Source: Mycobacterium sp. ENV421 (GTDB lineage Bacteria > Actinomycetota > Actinomycetes > Mycobacteriales > Mycobacteriaceae). Taken from it: a DNA stretch of 64,000 nt. The DNA is taken from assembly GCF_002887815.1 (NCBI RefSeq), contig NZ_PDHO01000005.1:1-64000 (forward strand). Reading direction: 5' to 3'. Below are positions 29,580 to 38,812 of the stretch, piece after piece. Position 1 is the first letter of the stretch. Every line of letters starts with the position of its first letter. The notes beneath the pieces were generated by a model, which had not been told where the DNA came from, ran no database searches, and saw nothing but the letters and a program-made list of their open reading frames with translations. A program made the position numbers and the translations under genes.

Positions 29580-31070
29580 GTGTCAGCCATCGACCCGTCG
29601 ACTCCGGTTCTGGTCGGCTGGCATACGGTGAGCCGCCGTGACGGTGATCCTCGCGACGGTCAGGAAGCGGCCGAACTCATGGCGAGCGCCGCGCGCGTGG
29701 CGCTGCAGGCATCGGGCGTGGACGCCGCCGACGTGGACTGGATTGGTGCTACCGCGGGCCTGACCCGGTACCCCGATCCCGCGCGTCTGGTGGGTGAATG
29801 GATCGGCGCCGGCGCCGCGCACACTGTCCTCGCTCACATCGGCGTCATGCAGCAGACGCTGGTCAGCCATGCCTGTCGGGCCGTCCAAAGCGGCACTCAC
29901 CAGGTGGCGTTGGTAATCGGTGGCGAGGCTCATTATCGAAAGGTGAGAGCAGTCGCCGGCGGGCACGACCCGCACGTCACCACTCAGGCGGCGGGCGTCG
30001 TGCCCGACGAGTCGCTGACCTCTCCGGATTTCGACGAGAGCATGTCACATCCCGCCGAGGTGGCCGCCGGGCTTTCGGCTACTCCCGCGTACTACGCGCT
30101 GATCGACAGCTTCTGGCGCAGTCAGAACGGCCAGGGCATCGAGGAGCATCGCGATGAACTCGCGCGGGTATACGCGCGTTTCGCCGCCGTCGCTCAGCAC
30201 AACCCGGATGCGGTGCGCACCAAGGGCTATCGTCCCGACGAGCTGCGCAACCCGTCGGCCAGTAATCCGATGCTGGCCTTTCCCTACACCAAGTTGTTGG
30301 CGACGACCTGGACCGTCGATCAAGGGTGCGCGTTGGTCATCACAACCCACCGCCACGCCGAAGAACTCGGCGTCCCCGACAGTGCGCGGTGCTATCCAGC
30401 CGTGGCTGTCGAGTCTAATCACGTTGTGCCGGTGGCCGGCCGCACCCGGTTGAGTCAGCCGGCCGCAATGCGCATCATCGGCGACACGATTTCGCACCGG
30501 ATGAATCGGGATGTTTCCGAGATCGAGCTGCTGGATCTTTACTCGGCGTTCCCCGCACCGGTGTTCATCGGAGCCGAAGCGTTGCGGGTGCCGGCCGGAC
30601 GTGATCTGACCCTGACCGGTGGGATGTCCTTTGCCGGTGGTCCGCTCAACAGCTATGTCCTGCACGCCATTGCCGCGGCGGCACAGCGATTGACCACCTC
30701 GGACGCTCACGCCGCACTTGTCAGCAGTGTGAGTGGTTTGTACTCCAAACAAGGGGCCTTGGTGATCACCGCCGACGCGCCGCCCGACTCATTCGAGACC
30801 ATCGACGTCACAGACGCAGTCGCCGACGAAGAACCGCAGCTGCCAGTCGTCATTGACGCGCAGGGAAGCGGCCGGGTTGTCGCGTATACCGTTGTGTTCG
30901 AGAGTGATCGGCCCGAGCGGGCGATCGTGGTGGTCGATTTGGCCGACGGCCGCCGAGCCGTGGCGCGCAGCCACGATCAGGAACTCATGGCATCGGCACT
31001 GACACATGACGTCGTCGGTGCCGAGGTGGTTGTGCGCGACGGGGTCTTCGTCATCACCGACCGCGGCTAG
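29580..31070 (+). CDS. SCPx-like thiolase/acetyl-CoA acetyltransferase with C-terminal extension
   Basis: 496 residues from a GTG. The N-terminal nucleophile Cys is in VSHACRAVQSG (about 99). The C-terminal half holds IELLDLYSAFPAPVFIGAEAL and GGMSFAGGPLNSYVLHAI, as in SCPx-type thiolases. About 90 residues follow (from DVTDAVADEEPQLPVV) and look like a strand-rich OB-fold add-on domain. It probably acts on a branched or unusual acyl-CoA. A weak TAGACA -10 ends 6 nt before the GTG. Confidence 0.85.
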   Translation: MSAIDPSTPVLVGWHTVSRRDGDPRDGQEAAELMASAARVALQASGVDAADVDWIGATAGLTRYPDPARLVGEWIGAGAAHTVLAHIGVMQQTLVSHACRAVQSGTHQVALVIGGEAHYRKVRAVAGGHDPHVTTQAAGVVPDESLTSPDFDESMSHPAEVAAGLSATPAYYALIDSFWRSQNGQGIEEHRDELARVYARFAAVAQHNPDAVRTKGYRPDELRNPSASNPMLAFPYTKLLATTWTVDQGCALVITTHRHAEELGVPDSARCYPAVAVESNHVVPVAGRTRLSQPAAMRIIGDTISHRMNRDVSEIELLDLYSAFPAPVFIGAEALRVPAGRDLTLTGGMSFAGGPLNSYVLHAIAAAAQRLTTSDAHAALVSSVSGLYSKQGALVITADAPPDSFETIDVTDAVADEEPQLPVVIDAQGSGRVVAYTVVFESDRPERAIVVVDLADGRRAVARSHDQELMASALTHDVVGAEVVVRDGVFVITDRG

Positions 31071-31072
31071 CC

Positions 31073-31888
31073 TCAGCGCTTGTTCGTGAACCCTGCGTCG
31101 ACGGGCAACGTGACGCCGGTGACGTAGCGGCCCGCGTCCGACACCAGGTAGTACACCGCGTTGGCGATGTCCTCAGGTTCCAGCGTCTGGACCGGCAGCG
31201 CGTTGCTCATGTCGGGGCCGCCTTGCATCTGTTGGGCGAAGCCTTCGAGCCAGGAGCGGGTGAACTCGTTGTCGATCATCGGGGTATTCACTCCGGCCGG
31301 ATGCACCGAGTTGACCCGAATATTAAATGCGGCAAGGAAATTCGCGTACGCCCGCATCAGGCCTACGACGCCGTGCTTGGCGACCGTGTAGCCCAGCGAT
31401 CCCGCGACCGGCGCGCCGATGCCGACCAGGCCGGCCACCGAGCTGGTCAGCACGATCGCGCCGCCGTCACCCTGTTTGATCATCGGCTTCATCGCCACGT
31501 CGACGGTGTGATAGACCCCGGTGAGGTTGACGTCGATGACGTCCTGCCAGGCGCCGTCGTCGGCCATCGGGGCGATCCCGGCGTTCGCGATCACGATGTC
31601 GAGCCGGCCGAGTTCCTCGATGCCCTGGTACATAGCGTTCTTGAGCGCTGTCCGGTCACGGACGTCGGCCTCGCGGGCGACGATCCGCGCTCCGGTGTCC
31701 TCGACGAGCTTGACGGTCGCCGCCATGTCCTCCGGCGTGGCCATCGGATACGGGACGCTGGCGATCTGGTCGCAGAGGTCCACCGCGATGATGCTGGCGC
31801 CCTCCGATGCCAGCTTCACCGCATGCGCTCGGCCCTGGCCGCGGGCCGCGCCGGTGATCAGCGCGACCTTGCCGTCGAGTTCACCCAT
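31073..31888 (-). CDS. Mycofactocin-type SDR oxidoreductase, Rv2750-like
   Basis: 271 residues. Short-chain dehydrogenase: [23 protein letters not shown] (cofactor loop, split here), VIANAGIAP, the catalytic Tyr/Lys in [12 protein letters not shown] and the preceding Ser in VLTSSVAG. The extra segment after the second strand ([20 protein letters not shown]) is the mark of the mycofactocin-coupled SDR group, which hold NAD tightly and pass electrons to mycofactocin. It sits beside an ABM protein as in Rv2750-Rv2749. Confidence 0.9.
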   Translation of the reverse strand: MGELDGKVALITGAARGQGRAHAVKLASEGASIIAVDLCDQIASVPYPMATPEDMAATVKLVEDTGARIVAREADVRDRTALKNAMYQGIEELGRLDIVIANAGIAPMADDGAWQDVIDVNLTGVYHTVDVAMKPMIKQGDGGAIVLTSSVAGLVGIGAPVAGSLGYTVAKHGVVGLMRAYANFLAAFNIRVNSVHPAGVNTPMIDNEFTRSWLEGFAQQMQGGPDMSNALPVQTLEPEDIANAVYYLVSDAGRYVTGVTLPVDAGFTNKR

Positions 31889-31893
31889 GACGA

Positions 31894-32208
31894 TCAGGGA
31901 CGAACCTGGCCCTTGGCCGGGTCGCCGGCGGGGATGGGGGTGAGCATCTTGATGTCGGGAGCGCCGTCGAGGTGCTCACCGATCGCGCCGAACAGCGCGG
32001 TCACGCCGGGCGCGGTGCTGTGGGTCTTGAGGGCGTCCTCGTCGGCCCACTGCTCGACGAACACGAACGTCTTGTCGCCCTCATGGACGGCATAGAGGTC
32101 GCAGCCGGGCTCGCCGTGGACCTCCGCGACGGCCTTCTTGCAGGCCTCGCGCACGGCGTCGACGGATTCGGGCTTGACGGTGAAGCTGGCAACGACGACG
32201 ACGGGCAT
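31894..32208 (-). CDS. Antibiotic biosynthesis monooxygenase (ABM) domain protein, Rv2749-like
   Basis: 104 residues; GAGGAG lies 8 nt before the ATG. One ferredoxin-like ABM domain: [54 protein letters not shown]. Such small dimeric proteins act as quinone or heme-type monooxygenases or as carrier-like partners. It lies 5 nt before the SDR gene, in the same operon. Confidence 0.9.
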   Translation of the reverse strand: MPVVVVASFTVKPESVDAVREACKKAVAEVHGEPGCDLYAVHEGDKTFVFVEQWADEDALKTHSTAPGVTALFGAIGEHLDGAPDIKMLTPIPAGDPAKGQVRP

Positions 32209-32401
32209 GAGCGGGGCTCCTCAGCTCTTCGGGGCAAGTGTGACGGCGCTTACGTTAGCCCTGCTTTGTAATGCCACGAGAAGGGGTCCCGGTCAGCGGC
32301 GCGGGGTGCCCAAAATCGACCTCAGCCGGCGTTTGTCGCAGTCTGGCAACGACCCGCCGTGGAACGGGTGTTGCGGATGGTGCAGATGGGGCACATGCGA
32401 C

Positions 32402-32407
32402 TAGGCT
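32402..32407 (+). promoter_or_regulatory. -10 element of a leaderless ftsK promoter
   Basis: TAGGCT ends 7 nt before the ftsK ATG at 32415; the ACTAGGCTTC context also precedes the LLM gene. Confidence 0.55.
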
Positions 32408-32414
32408 TCCCCGC

Positions 32415-34928
32415 ATGGCGAACAAGACGGCCGCTCGCTCAAGCGCGCGAACGACCAGGTCAAAGGGTGCGACGCGGTCGGCCAAGCCGGCCCCCCGGCG
32501 CAAGCCTGCCAAGAAGCGCACCTCCTCGCCGGTCGCCACCGCGGCCGCGACCGGGGGACGCGCAGCGCGGGCGACCTGGCTGATGTTGGCCAAGGGGGCG
32601 GGCTCGACCGCCCGATCGGTCGGTCGAGCCCGCGACATCGAGCCCGGGCATCGCCGCGACGGCATTGCGCTGGGGCTGCTGGCGGTCGCGGTCGTGATCG
32701 CGGCGAGTTCGTGGTTCGACGCCGCCCGGCCGGTCGGCGCCTGGATCGACTCTGTGCTGCGCACGATGGTCGGCGGAGCCGTCGTTCTACTGCCCGTCAT
32801 CATCTGCGCCATCGCTGTCCTTCTGATGCGCACCGAACCCAATCCCGACGCCCGGCCCCGCCTGATCCTGGGGTGCGCGATGGTCGCCCTGCCGGTACTG
32901 GGGCTGTGGCATCTCTGGTCGGGTTCGCCCCAGGACCCCGCGGCGCGTCAACGCGCCGGCGGCTTCGTCGGCTTCGCCATCGGCGGTCCACTGTCCGACG
33001 GGCTGACCCCGTGGATCGCCACACCGTTGCTGATCATCGCCGCGCTGTTCGGGCTGCTGCTGCTGACCGGCACGACGATCCGCGAGGTGCCGGACACCCT
33101 CTACGCGATGTTCAGCACGCGCGATCACTACGACGATGACGACGAGTACTACGACGACGAGGAGCCCGAGGACGTCGCTGTCGCGGAGCCGGAGGACTTC
33201 TCCGACGGCTACTACGACGATCCGCGGTCGTACACCGATGAGGCGCCGGCCTGGCCGGGCGAACAGGGGCCGGTCGGCACACCGCTGGACAACTATCCGC
33301 TCGATGAGGATGCGCCGACGGCACCCGAGCCGGTGAAGGCGCGGCGCAAGAAGGCAACTCCGAAGCCGGAGCCCACGCCGGACACCGCCACGCAGGAGAC
33401 CAAGGTCCTGGATCGTGTGGTCGAGGGCCCGTACACGCTGCCGTCGCTGGATCTCCTGGTGGCCGGCGACCCGCCGAAGCGGCGCAGCGCGGCCAACGAC
33501 CAAATGGTGGACGCGATTTCGAACGTCCTGCACCAGTTCAAGGTCGACGCCGCAGTCACCGGCTGCACCAGGGGTCCGACTGTGACCCGCTACGAGGTCG
33601 AACTCGGCCCCGGCGTCAAGGTCGAGAAAATCACTGCGCTGCAACGCAATATCGCCTACGCGGTGGCCACCGAAAGCGTCCGCATCCTCGCGCCGATCCC
33701 CGGCAAGTCCGCCGTCGGCATCGAAGTGCCCAACACCGACCGTGAAATGGTCCGGCTGGCAGACGTTCTCACCGCGCCGTCCACCCGCGGCGACCACCGC
33801 CCGCTGGTAATCGGGCTGGGCAAGGACATCGAGGGGCACTTCGTCTCGGCGAACCTGGCCGATATGCCGCACCTGCTGGTGGCCGGCTCCACCGGCTCGG
33901 GAAAGTCCAGCTTCGTCAACTCGATGCTGGTGTCGCTGCTGGCGCGTGCCACCCCTGAAGAAGTGCGAATGATCCTCATCGACCCGAAGATGGTGGAACT
34001 CACGCCCTACGAAGGCATTCCGCACCTCATCACGCCGATCATCACCCAGCCCAAGAAGGCGGCCGCGGCGCTGGCGTGGCTCGTCGAGGAAATGGAACAG
34101 CGCTACCAGGACATGCAGGCCTCCCGGGTGCGCCACATCAAGGATTTCAACGCCAAGGTGCGCTCCGGGGAGATCACGGCGCCGCTGGGCAGCCAGCGCG
34201 TGTACAAGCCGTACCCGCTGATCCTGGCCGTCGTCGACGAGCTCGCCGACCTGATGATGACCGCGCCGCGTGACGTCGAAGAGGCGATCGTGCGGATCAC
34301 CCAGAAGGCCCGCGCGGCCGGCATCCACCTGGTGCTGGCCACCCAGCGGCCGTCGGTCGACGTCGTCACCGGCCTGATCAAGACCAACGTGCCGTCGCGG
34401 CTGTCGTTCGCGACGTCGTCGCTGACTGACAGCCGGGTCATCCTCGACCAACCAGGCGCCGAGAAGCTGATCGGCATGGGCGATGGTCTGTTCCTGCCGA
34501 TGGGCGCCTCCAAGCCGGAGCGGTTGCAGGGTGCCTACGTCAGCGACGAGGAGATCCACGCCGTCGTGCAGGCCTGTAAGGACCAGGCCGAGCCGGAGTA
34601 CACCGAAGGCGTCACCGCGGCGAAGCCCAGCGGTGAGCGCACCGACGTCGACCCCGACATCGGCGACGACATGGACGTCTTCCTGCAGGCCGTCGAACTC
34701 GTGGTGTCCTCACAGTTCGGCTCGACGTCGATGCTGCAGCGCAAGTTGCGGGTCGGCTTCGCCAAGGCCGGCCGGCTCATGGATTTGATGGAGACCCGCA
34801 ACATCGTCGGACCTTCAGAAGGCTCCAAGGCCCGCGAAGTGCTGGTCAAGCCTGATGAACTCGCCGCGACGCTGATGCTGATCCGCGGCGGCAGTGCCGA
34901 GGACGACGACGAGGACGACGACTTCTAG
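32415..34928 (+). CDS. ftsK: DNA translocase FtsK
   Basis: 837 residues; the ATG at 32415 follows the -10 hexamer. FtsK pumps DNA at the division septum so chromosome dimers can be resolved. Order: a basic Lys/Arg/Ala leader (1-45); four membrane helices between about 75 and 225; an acidic Asp/Glu/Tyr-rich then Pro-rich linker (about 240-330); and the RecA-like motor with Walker A AGSTGSGKSS (about 489-498), Walker B ILAVVDELADLMM (about 603-615). A C-terminal winged gamma domain (about 765-815, SQFGSTSMLQRKLRVGFAKA) reads KOPS-like polarity sites. The protein ends in an acidic tail. Confidence 0.97.
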   Translation: MANKTAARSSARTTRSKGATRSAKPAPRRKPAKKRTSSPVATAAATGGRAARATWLMLAKGAGSTARSVGRARDIEPGHRRDGIALGLLAVAVVIAASSWFDAARPVGAWIDSVLRTMVGGAVVLLPVIICAIAVLLMRTEPNPDARPRLILGCAMVALPVLGLWHLWSGSPQDPAARQRAGGFVGFAIGGPLSDGLTPWIATPLLIIAALFGLLLLTGTTIREVPDTLYAMFSTRDHYDDDDEYYDDEEPEDVAVAEPEDFSDGYYDDPRSYTDEAPAWPGEQGPVGTPLDNYPLDEDAPTAPEPVKARRKKATPKPEPTPDTATQETKVLDRVVEGPYTLPSLDLLVAGDPPKRRSAANDQMVDAISNVLHQFKVDAAVTGCTRGPTVTRYEVELGPGVKVEKITALQRNIAYAVATESVRILAPIPGKSAVGIEVPNTDREMVRLADVLTAPSTRGDHRPLVIGLGKDIEGHFVSANLADMPHLLVAGSTGSGKSSFVNSMLVSLLARATPEEVRMILIDPKMVELTPYEGIPHLITPIITQPKKAAAALAWLVEEMEQRYQDMQASRVRHIKDFNAKVRSGEITAPLGSQRVYKPYPLILAVVDELADLMMTAPRDVEEAIVRITQKARAAGIHLVLATQRPSVDVVTGLIKTNVPSRLSFATSSLTDSRVILDQPGAEKLIGMGDGLFLPMGASKPERLQGAYVSDEEIHAVVQACKDQAEPEYTEGVTAAKPSGERTDVDPDIGDDMDVFLQAVELVVSSQFGSTSMLQRKLRVGFAKAGRLMDLMETRNIVGPSEGSKAREVLVKPDELAATLMLIRGGSAEDDDEDDDF

Positions 34929-34938
34929 CGCCGAGATC

Positions 34939-34981
34939 GACGTTTCGCCGGTGTGCACTCGCGCAAACGCGGCCAAACGTC
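34939..34981. terminator. Hairpin between convergent ftsK and argA
   Basis: GACGTTT-c-GCCG pairs with CGGC-c-AAACGTC, an 11-bp stem with one C-C mismatch, around a 19-nt loop. It fills the 63-nt gap between converging genes and is symmetric enough to stop transcription from both sides. No T-tract, as usual for mycobacteria. Confidence 0.5.
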
Positions 34982-34991
34982 GGTTTGGGCG

Positions 34992-35492
34992 TCAGAGCTT
35001 GAGCAGCATCCGGGTGTTGCCGAGGATGTTCGGCTTGACGTACGACAGATCGAGGAACTCCGCGACACCGATGTCGTAGGACCGGCACATCTCGTCGTAC
35101 ACCTCGGAGGTGACGGGGGTGCCCTCGATCTCGGCGAAACCGTGCCGGGCGAAGAACTCCGTCTCGAAGGTCAGCACGAACAGCCGCTGCAGTTGCAGTT
35201 CGCGGGCGACCGTCAGCAGCTGGTCGACGATCGTGTGGCCGATACCGCGGCCCTTGACCTTCGGGTCGACGGCGACCGTGCGGACCTCACCGAGGTCGGC
35301 CCACAGGACGTGCAACGCCCCGCATCCGACGACCTCGCCGTCCACCTCGGCCACCCAGAATTCCTGGACCGCCTCATAGAGGGTGACCAGGTTCTTCTCC
35401 AGCAGGATGCGGCCCGCGTAGATGTCGACCAGACGCTTGATATCCGCGACATCCGAGGTGCGGGCGCGGCGGACGACGACATCGGAGCTCAC
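34992..35492 (-). CDS. argA: Amino-acid N-acetyltransferase (N-acetylglutamate synthase)
   Basis: 166 residues from a GTG at 35492. GNAT fold: VVVRRARTSDVADIKRLVD at the start, VRTVAVDPKVKGRGIGHTIVDQLL (acetyl-CoA loop with the R-G-x-G pattern, split here) and LTFETEFFARHGF. Equivalent to Rv2747, the stand-alone acetyltransferase that starts arginine synthesis in mycobacteria. Position beside ftsK and pgsA3 supports this. Confidence 0.9.
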   Translation of the reverse strand: MSSDVVVRRARTSDVADIKRLVDIYAGRILLEKNLVTLYEAVQEFWVAEVDGEVVGCGALHVLWADLGEVRTVAVDPKVKGRGIGHTIVDQLLTVARELQLQRLFVLTFETEFFARHGFAEIEGTPVTSEVYDEMCRSYDIGVAEFLDLSYVKPNILGNTRMLLKL

Positions 35493-35498
35493 GGGTGC

Positions 35499-35504
35499 AG
35501 AGTA
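35499..35504 (-). promoter_or_regulatory. -10 element of a leaderless argA promoter
   Basis: TACTCT on the minus strand ends 6 nt before the argA GTG at 35492. Confidence 0.5.
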
Positions 35505-35534
35505 TCGGGCGTGAGGGGCCCGGCTGCCAACCGA

Positions 35535-35540
35535 TATTCT
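35535..35540 (+). promoter_or_regulatory. -10 element of a leaderless pgsA3 promoter
   Basis: TATTCT ends 7 nt before the pgsA3 GTG at 35548. It is only about 30 bp from the divergent argA -10. Confidence 0.55.
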
Positions 35541-35547
35541 GGTCGTC

Positions 35548-36153
35548 GTGTCGGGACAACCCCAAACCGGTCCGGCGGTCCCGCGCGTGCGGGTCGCCAA
35601 CCTAGCCAACTTCCTGACCGGTATCCGTCTGGTCCTGGTCCCGATCTTCCTGCTGTTCCTGTTCGCCGGTGATGGCCACGAAACAGCCAGCCGCCTAACG
35701 GCTTTCATCATCTTCGCGGTGGCGGTCATCACCGACCGGCTGGACGGTTCGCTGGCGCGCACCTACGGGATGGTCACCGAATTCGGCAAGCTGGCCGACC
35801 CGATCGCCGACAAGATGCTGATTGGCGCCGCCCTGATCGGGCTGTCGATGCTCGGCGACCTGCCGTGGTGGGTGACCGTGGTCATCCTGATTCGCGAGCT
35901 GGGCATCACGGTGCTGCGGTTCGCGGTACTTCGGCGCGGAGTGATCCCCGCGAGCCGCGGCGGCAAGGTCAAGACGCTGGTGCAGGCCGTCGCGATCGGG
36001 CTGTTCGTGCTGCCGTTGCACAACTGGCCACCGGCCTGGCACATCGTGGCCTGGGTGATCATGTGGGCCGCGATCGTGTTGACGGTGATCACCGGTGTCG
36101 ACTACGTGGTCTCGGCGGTCAAGGACTCTCGTGAACGAACCGCTGGCCGATGA
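35548..36153 (+). CDS. pgsA3: CDP-diacylglycerol-glycerol-3-phosphate 3-phosphatidyltransferase
   Basis: 201 residues from a GTG. A CDP-alcohol phosphotransferase: the metal and substrate motif DRLDGSLARTYGMVTEFG plus LADPIADK is at about 55-80 and has all four Asp and the Gly/Ala/Arg positions. Five to six membrane helices. It makes phosphatidylglycerophosphate at the cytoplasmic membrane. Equivalent to Rv2746c by gene order. The next gene starts inside its 3' end. Confidence 0.93.
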   Translation: MSGQPQTGPAVPRVRVANLANFLTGIRLVLVPIFLLFLFAGDGHETASRLTAFIIFAVAVITDRLDGSLARTYGMVTEFGKLADPIADKMLIGAALIGLSMLGDLPWWVTVVILIRELGITVLRFAVLRRGVIPASRGGKVKTLVQAVAIGLFVLPLHNWPPAWHIVAWVIMWAAIVLTVITGVDYVVSAVKDSRERTAGR

Positions 36154-36619
36154 CGGTGCCCGCGCGCTGGTCGCTCTGCTGACCGCACGCGGCGAAACCG
36201 TGGCGACGGCGGAATCGCTGACCGCCGGCCTGCTGGCAGCGACCCTGGCCGGGGTGCCCGGTGCCAGCGCGGTGCTCATCGGCGGCCTGGTGACGTACAC
36301 CGTCGAGACCAAGATTGCGCTGGCAGGTGTGCCGCGGCAGCTGCTCGACGACGTCGGGCCCGTCGCGGCGCCGACGGCCGCCGCGCTGGCCGAAGGGGCG
36401 CGCGACCGCTGTCAGGCGACCTGGGGTGTCGGCCTCACCGGGGTGGCCGGGCCGGAACCGCACGGCGGGCACCCGGTCGGCACCGTGTTCCTGGGGCTGG
36501 CCGGTCCCGGGTCAACGGAAGTCGCCGAACTGCGGCTATCCGGCTCACGCTGGGACATCCGGCTGGCGGCCGTACACCAGGCGATCAGGCGGCTGCACCG
36601 GTTCGTCGAGCGATCCTGA
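36131..36619 (+). CDS. pncC: CinA-like nicotinamide-nucleotide amidohydrolase
   Basis: 162 residues from a GTG at 36131, overlapping pgsA3 by 23 nt. Stand-alone C-terminal CinA domain: [24 protein letters not shown] with the catalytic Ser, [17 protein letters not shown], and [20 protein letters not shown]. It deamidates nicotinamide mononucleotide in NAD recycling. No N-terminal molybdopterin-like COG1058 domain. Confidence 0.88.
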   Translation: MNEPLADDGARALVALLTARGETVATAESLTAGLLAATLAGVPGASAVLIGGLVTYTVETKIALAGVPRQLLDDVGPVAAPTAAALAEGARDRCQATWGVGLTGVAGPEPHGGHPVGTVFLGLAGPGSTEVAELRLSGSRWDIRLAAVHQAIRRLHRFVERS

Positions 36620-36626
36620 GGTTCCT

Positions 36627-36655
36627 GGGAACCAAATCGGGCGTCCGCGGCGTTG
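36627..36655 (+). promoter_or_regulatory. Predicted SigE-type promoter of the clgR operon
   Basis: GGGAACC (36627-36633), a 17-nt spacer, then CGTTG (36651-36655). This matches the mycobacterial SigE pattern of GGAAC at -35 and CGTT at -10. The -35 is also half of the palindrome GGTTCC-TG-GGAACC (36620-36633). In M. tuberculosis the clgR-psp operon is known to be SigE-controlled. Confidence 0.6.
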
Positions 36656-36690
36656 AACGGTTCGTTGCAACTCTTGGAGGAGGACACCCG

Positions 36691-37026
36691 ATGGCGATAC
36701 TGCTGCGTGAGGTGATCGGCGACGTGCTGCGGAACGCTCGCACGTCGCAGGGACGCACCCTTCGTGAGGTGTCCGATTCGGCCCGAGTGAGCCTGGGATA
36801 CCTCTCCGAGGTCGAACGCGGCCGCAAGGAAGCCTCCAGCGAGCTGCTCAGCGCGATCTGCACCGCGTTGGACGTCCCGCTATCGCGGGTGCTGACCGAT
36901 GCCGGTGCCAAAATGGCCGACCGCGAGCGCATCGCTCGGCTGACCTCCGTGCCGGCCCAGGACGGCACCATCGACGTCGCCACCAAGGTGGTCATTCCGC
37001 ACCCCGTCACGATGGCGGTTGCCTGA
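36691..37026 (+). CDS. clgR: Transcriptional regulator ClgR
   Basis: 111 residues; GGAGGAGG lies 7 nt before the ATG. An XRE-type helix-turn-helix fills residues 9-65 ([20 protein letters not shown] then [19 protein letters not shown]). ClgR activates clp protease genes and the psp envelope-stress genes in actinobacteria. The last residues ([17 protein letters not shown]) end in Val-Ala, a possible protease-recognised tail. It precedes pspA as in Rv2745c-Rv2744c. Confidence 0.93.
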   Translation: MAILLREVIGDVLRNARTSQGRTLREVSDSARVSLGYLSEVERGRKEASSELLSAICTALDVPLSRVLTDAGAKMADRERIARLTSVPAQDGTIDVATKVVIPHPVTMAVA

Positions 37027-37143
37027 GCCACGAACCGGCCGCGACCGGGCCACATGCGGACAAGGGTGTGGCCGGGCGTGGTTAACCGATAAATTGGGCA
37101 CGACCACCGAACTGCGGCACCCGATACATAGACGGAGCAACTG

Positions 37144-37956
37144 ATGGCCAATCCGTTCGTCAAGGCGTGGAAGTACTTCACAGCACTCTTCAACTCGAAG
37201 ATCGACGAATATGCCGACCCCAAGGTGCAGATCCAGCAGGCGATCGAGGATGCCCAACGCCAGCACCAGGGTTTGACCCAGCAGGCCGCGCAGGTCATCG
37301 GCAATCAGCGCCAGCTCGAGATGCGCTTGAACCGTCAGCTCGCCGACATCGAGAAGCTGCAGGTCAACGTGCGCCAAGCGCTGACGCTGGCCGATCAGGC
37401 GGTGGCGTCCGGGGATGCCGCCAAGGCCACCGAGTACAACAACGCCGCCGAGGCGTTCGCGGCGCAGCTGGTCACCGCCGAGCAGAGCGTGGAAGACCTC
37501 AAGAGCCTTCACGACCAGGCGCTGCAGGCCGCCGGTCAGGCCAAGAAGGCCGTCGAACAGAACGCCATGGTGCTGCAGCAGAAGATCGCCGAGCGCACCA
37601 AGCTGCTCAGCCAGCTCGAGCAGGCCAAGATGCAGGAACAGGTCAGTGCCTCGCTGCGGTCAATGAGCGAGATCGCCGCACCGGGCAACACACCGAGCCT
37701 CGACGAGGTCCGCGACAAGATCGAACGCCGCTACGCCAACGCGATGGGTGCCGCCGAACTCGCGCAGAACTCGGTGCAGGGCCGCATGCTCGAGGTGCAG
37801 CAGGCCACCGTGCAGATGGCCGGACATTCCCGGCTCGAGCAGATCCGCGCGTCGATGCGCGGGGACGCTCTGCCTGCGGGTGACACCGCAGCCGCCCCGG
37901 CCACGCCGGCCGCTCCGGCCGTCACCCCCGAGCCCGAGAAGCCGTTAGGCCAGTAG
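37144..37956 (+). CDS. pspA: Phage shock protein A homologue (35-kDa antigen)
   Basis: 270 residues. An almost entirely helical ESCRT-III-like protein. An amphipathic N-terminus ([22 protein letters not shown]) can dip into the membrane, followed by long coiled coils rich in Gln/Ala/Glu (about 30-220). A Pro/Ala tail closes it. It binds and protects stressed membrane from the cytoplasmic side. Rv2744c equivalent, between clgR and pspM. Confidence 0.95.
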   Translation: MANPFVKAWKYFTALFNSKIDEYADPKVQIQQAIEDAQRQHQGLTQQAAQVIGNQRQLEMRLNRQLADIEKLQVNVRQALTLADQAVASGDAAKATEYNNAAEAFAAQLVTAEQSVEDLKSLHDQALQAAGQAKKAVEQNAMVLQQKIAERTKLLSQLEQAKMQEQVSASLRSMSEIAAPGNTPSLDEVRDKIERRYANAMGAAELAQNSVQGRMLEVQQATVQMAGHSRLEQIRASMRGDALPAGDTAAAPATPAAPAVTPEPEKPLGQ

Positions 37957-37970
37957 GAGGCGAGCATTCG

Positions 37971-38801
37971 ATGGCGGTGACACCGGACAAACCGGGATTC
38001 GTATCGCGTCAATGGCGTTCGGTCATGCAGCGCGGTATCGACACCGTCAGCGAGTACGCCGACGTGGCGGCCCGGAAGCTCAGTGCCGTCTCCGATCCGC
38101 GGGCCCGGCTGCTGCGCAAGCGGCGCTGGGCGTTGCGGCTGGGGATCTTCTTCTCATTCGCCACCGTGTTCTGGATAGCCGTCACCGGACTGCTCGCCAC
38201 GTGGAGCACACCGGTATGGGGTCTGATCATCACCGGGGTGATCGCCGCCGGCGCCGCAGTGCCGGCCACCTTGTTTTTGCTGCGTTACCGCTGGCTGCGG
38301 GGCGAGCCGCTGCCGCCCACCCGTCAGGTCAGCGGCCGCCGGCTGCCGCCGCACGGCTCGGTGGCCCGGCCGTCGATGTCGGCCCTCGGGGCGTCTGAGC
38401 GCGGCTTTCACTCGCTACTGGGTGTGATGCAGCGCGGGAACATGTTGCCGCCCGAGGAGATTCGCGAACTCGTCGCTGCAGCGGATCGCACCGCGGCGAC
38501 CATGGCGGCCACCGCCGACGAGGTGGTGTCGATGGAGCGCGCCGCGATCGAGACCCCGCATTCACAGTCCTACCTGGCGCCGACCATCAACGCGTTCACC
38601 GCGCAGCTCAGCACGGGTGTGCGGCAGTACAACGAAATGGTCACCGCCGCAGCGCAACTGGTCTCTGCGGCCAACACCGGCGCGATGTCGAGCTCGCCGA
38701 TGTCGCAGCAGCGCTACCGCAACGAACTCGCAGGCGCGACCGACCGGCTGATGGGTTGGGCGCAGGCCTTCGACGAGCTGGGCCAGCTCCGCCGCGCTTA
38801 G
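37971..38801 (+). CDS. pspM: Psp-system membrane protein PspM (Rv2743c-like)
   Basis: 276 residues; AGGAGG lies 8 nt before the ATG, 14 nt after pspA. A cytoplasmic N-terminus has RQWRSVMQRGIDTVSEYADV. Two membrane helices span about 53-72 and 80-100. A helical cytoplasmic C-terminal half includes ELVAAADRTAATMAATADEV. In M. tuberculosis PspM anchors PspA at the membrane. The fourth operon member of M. tuberculosis (Rv2742c, PspN) is absent here. Confidence 0.9.
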   Translation: MAVTPDKPGFVSRQWRSVMQRGIDTVSEYADVAARKLSAVSDPRARLLRKRRWALRLGIFFSFATVFWIAVTGLLATWSTPVWGLIITGVIAAGAAVPATLFLLRYRWLRGEPLPPTRQVSGRRLPPHGSVARPSMSALGASERGFHSLLGVMQRGNMLPPEEIRELVAAADRTAATMAATADEVVSMERAAIETPHSQSYLAPTINAFTAQLSTGVRQYNEMVTAAAQLVSAANTGAMSSSPMSQQRYRNELAGATDRLMGWAQAFDELGQLRRA

Positions 38802-38812
38802 AGCGTGAGGCC

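Noticed and set aside
32787..34559. Long open frame (590 codons) on the minus strand inside ftsK
   Set aside because: It mirrors ftsK codons; high third-position GC opens antisense frames. It shows no family motif and ftsK is certain.
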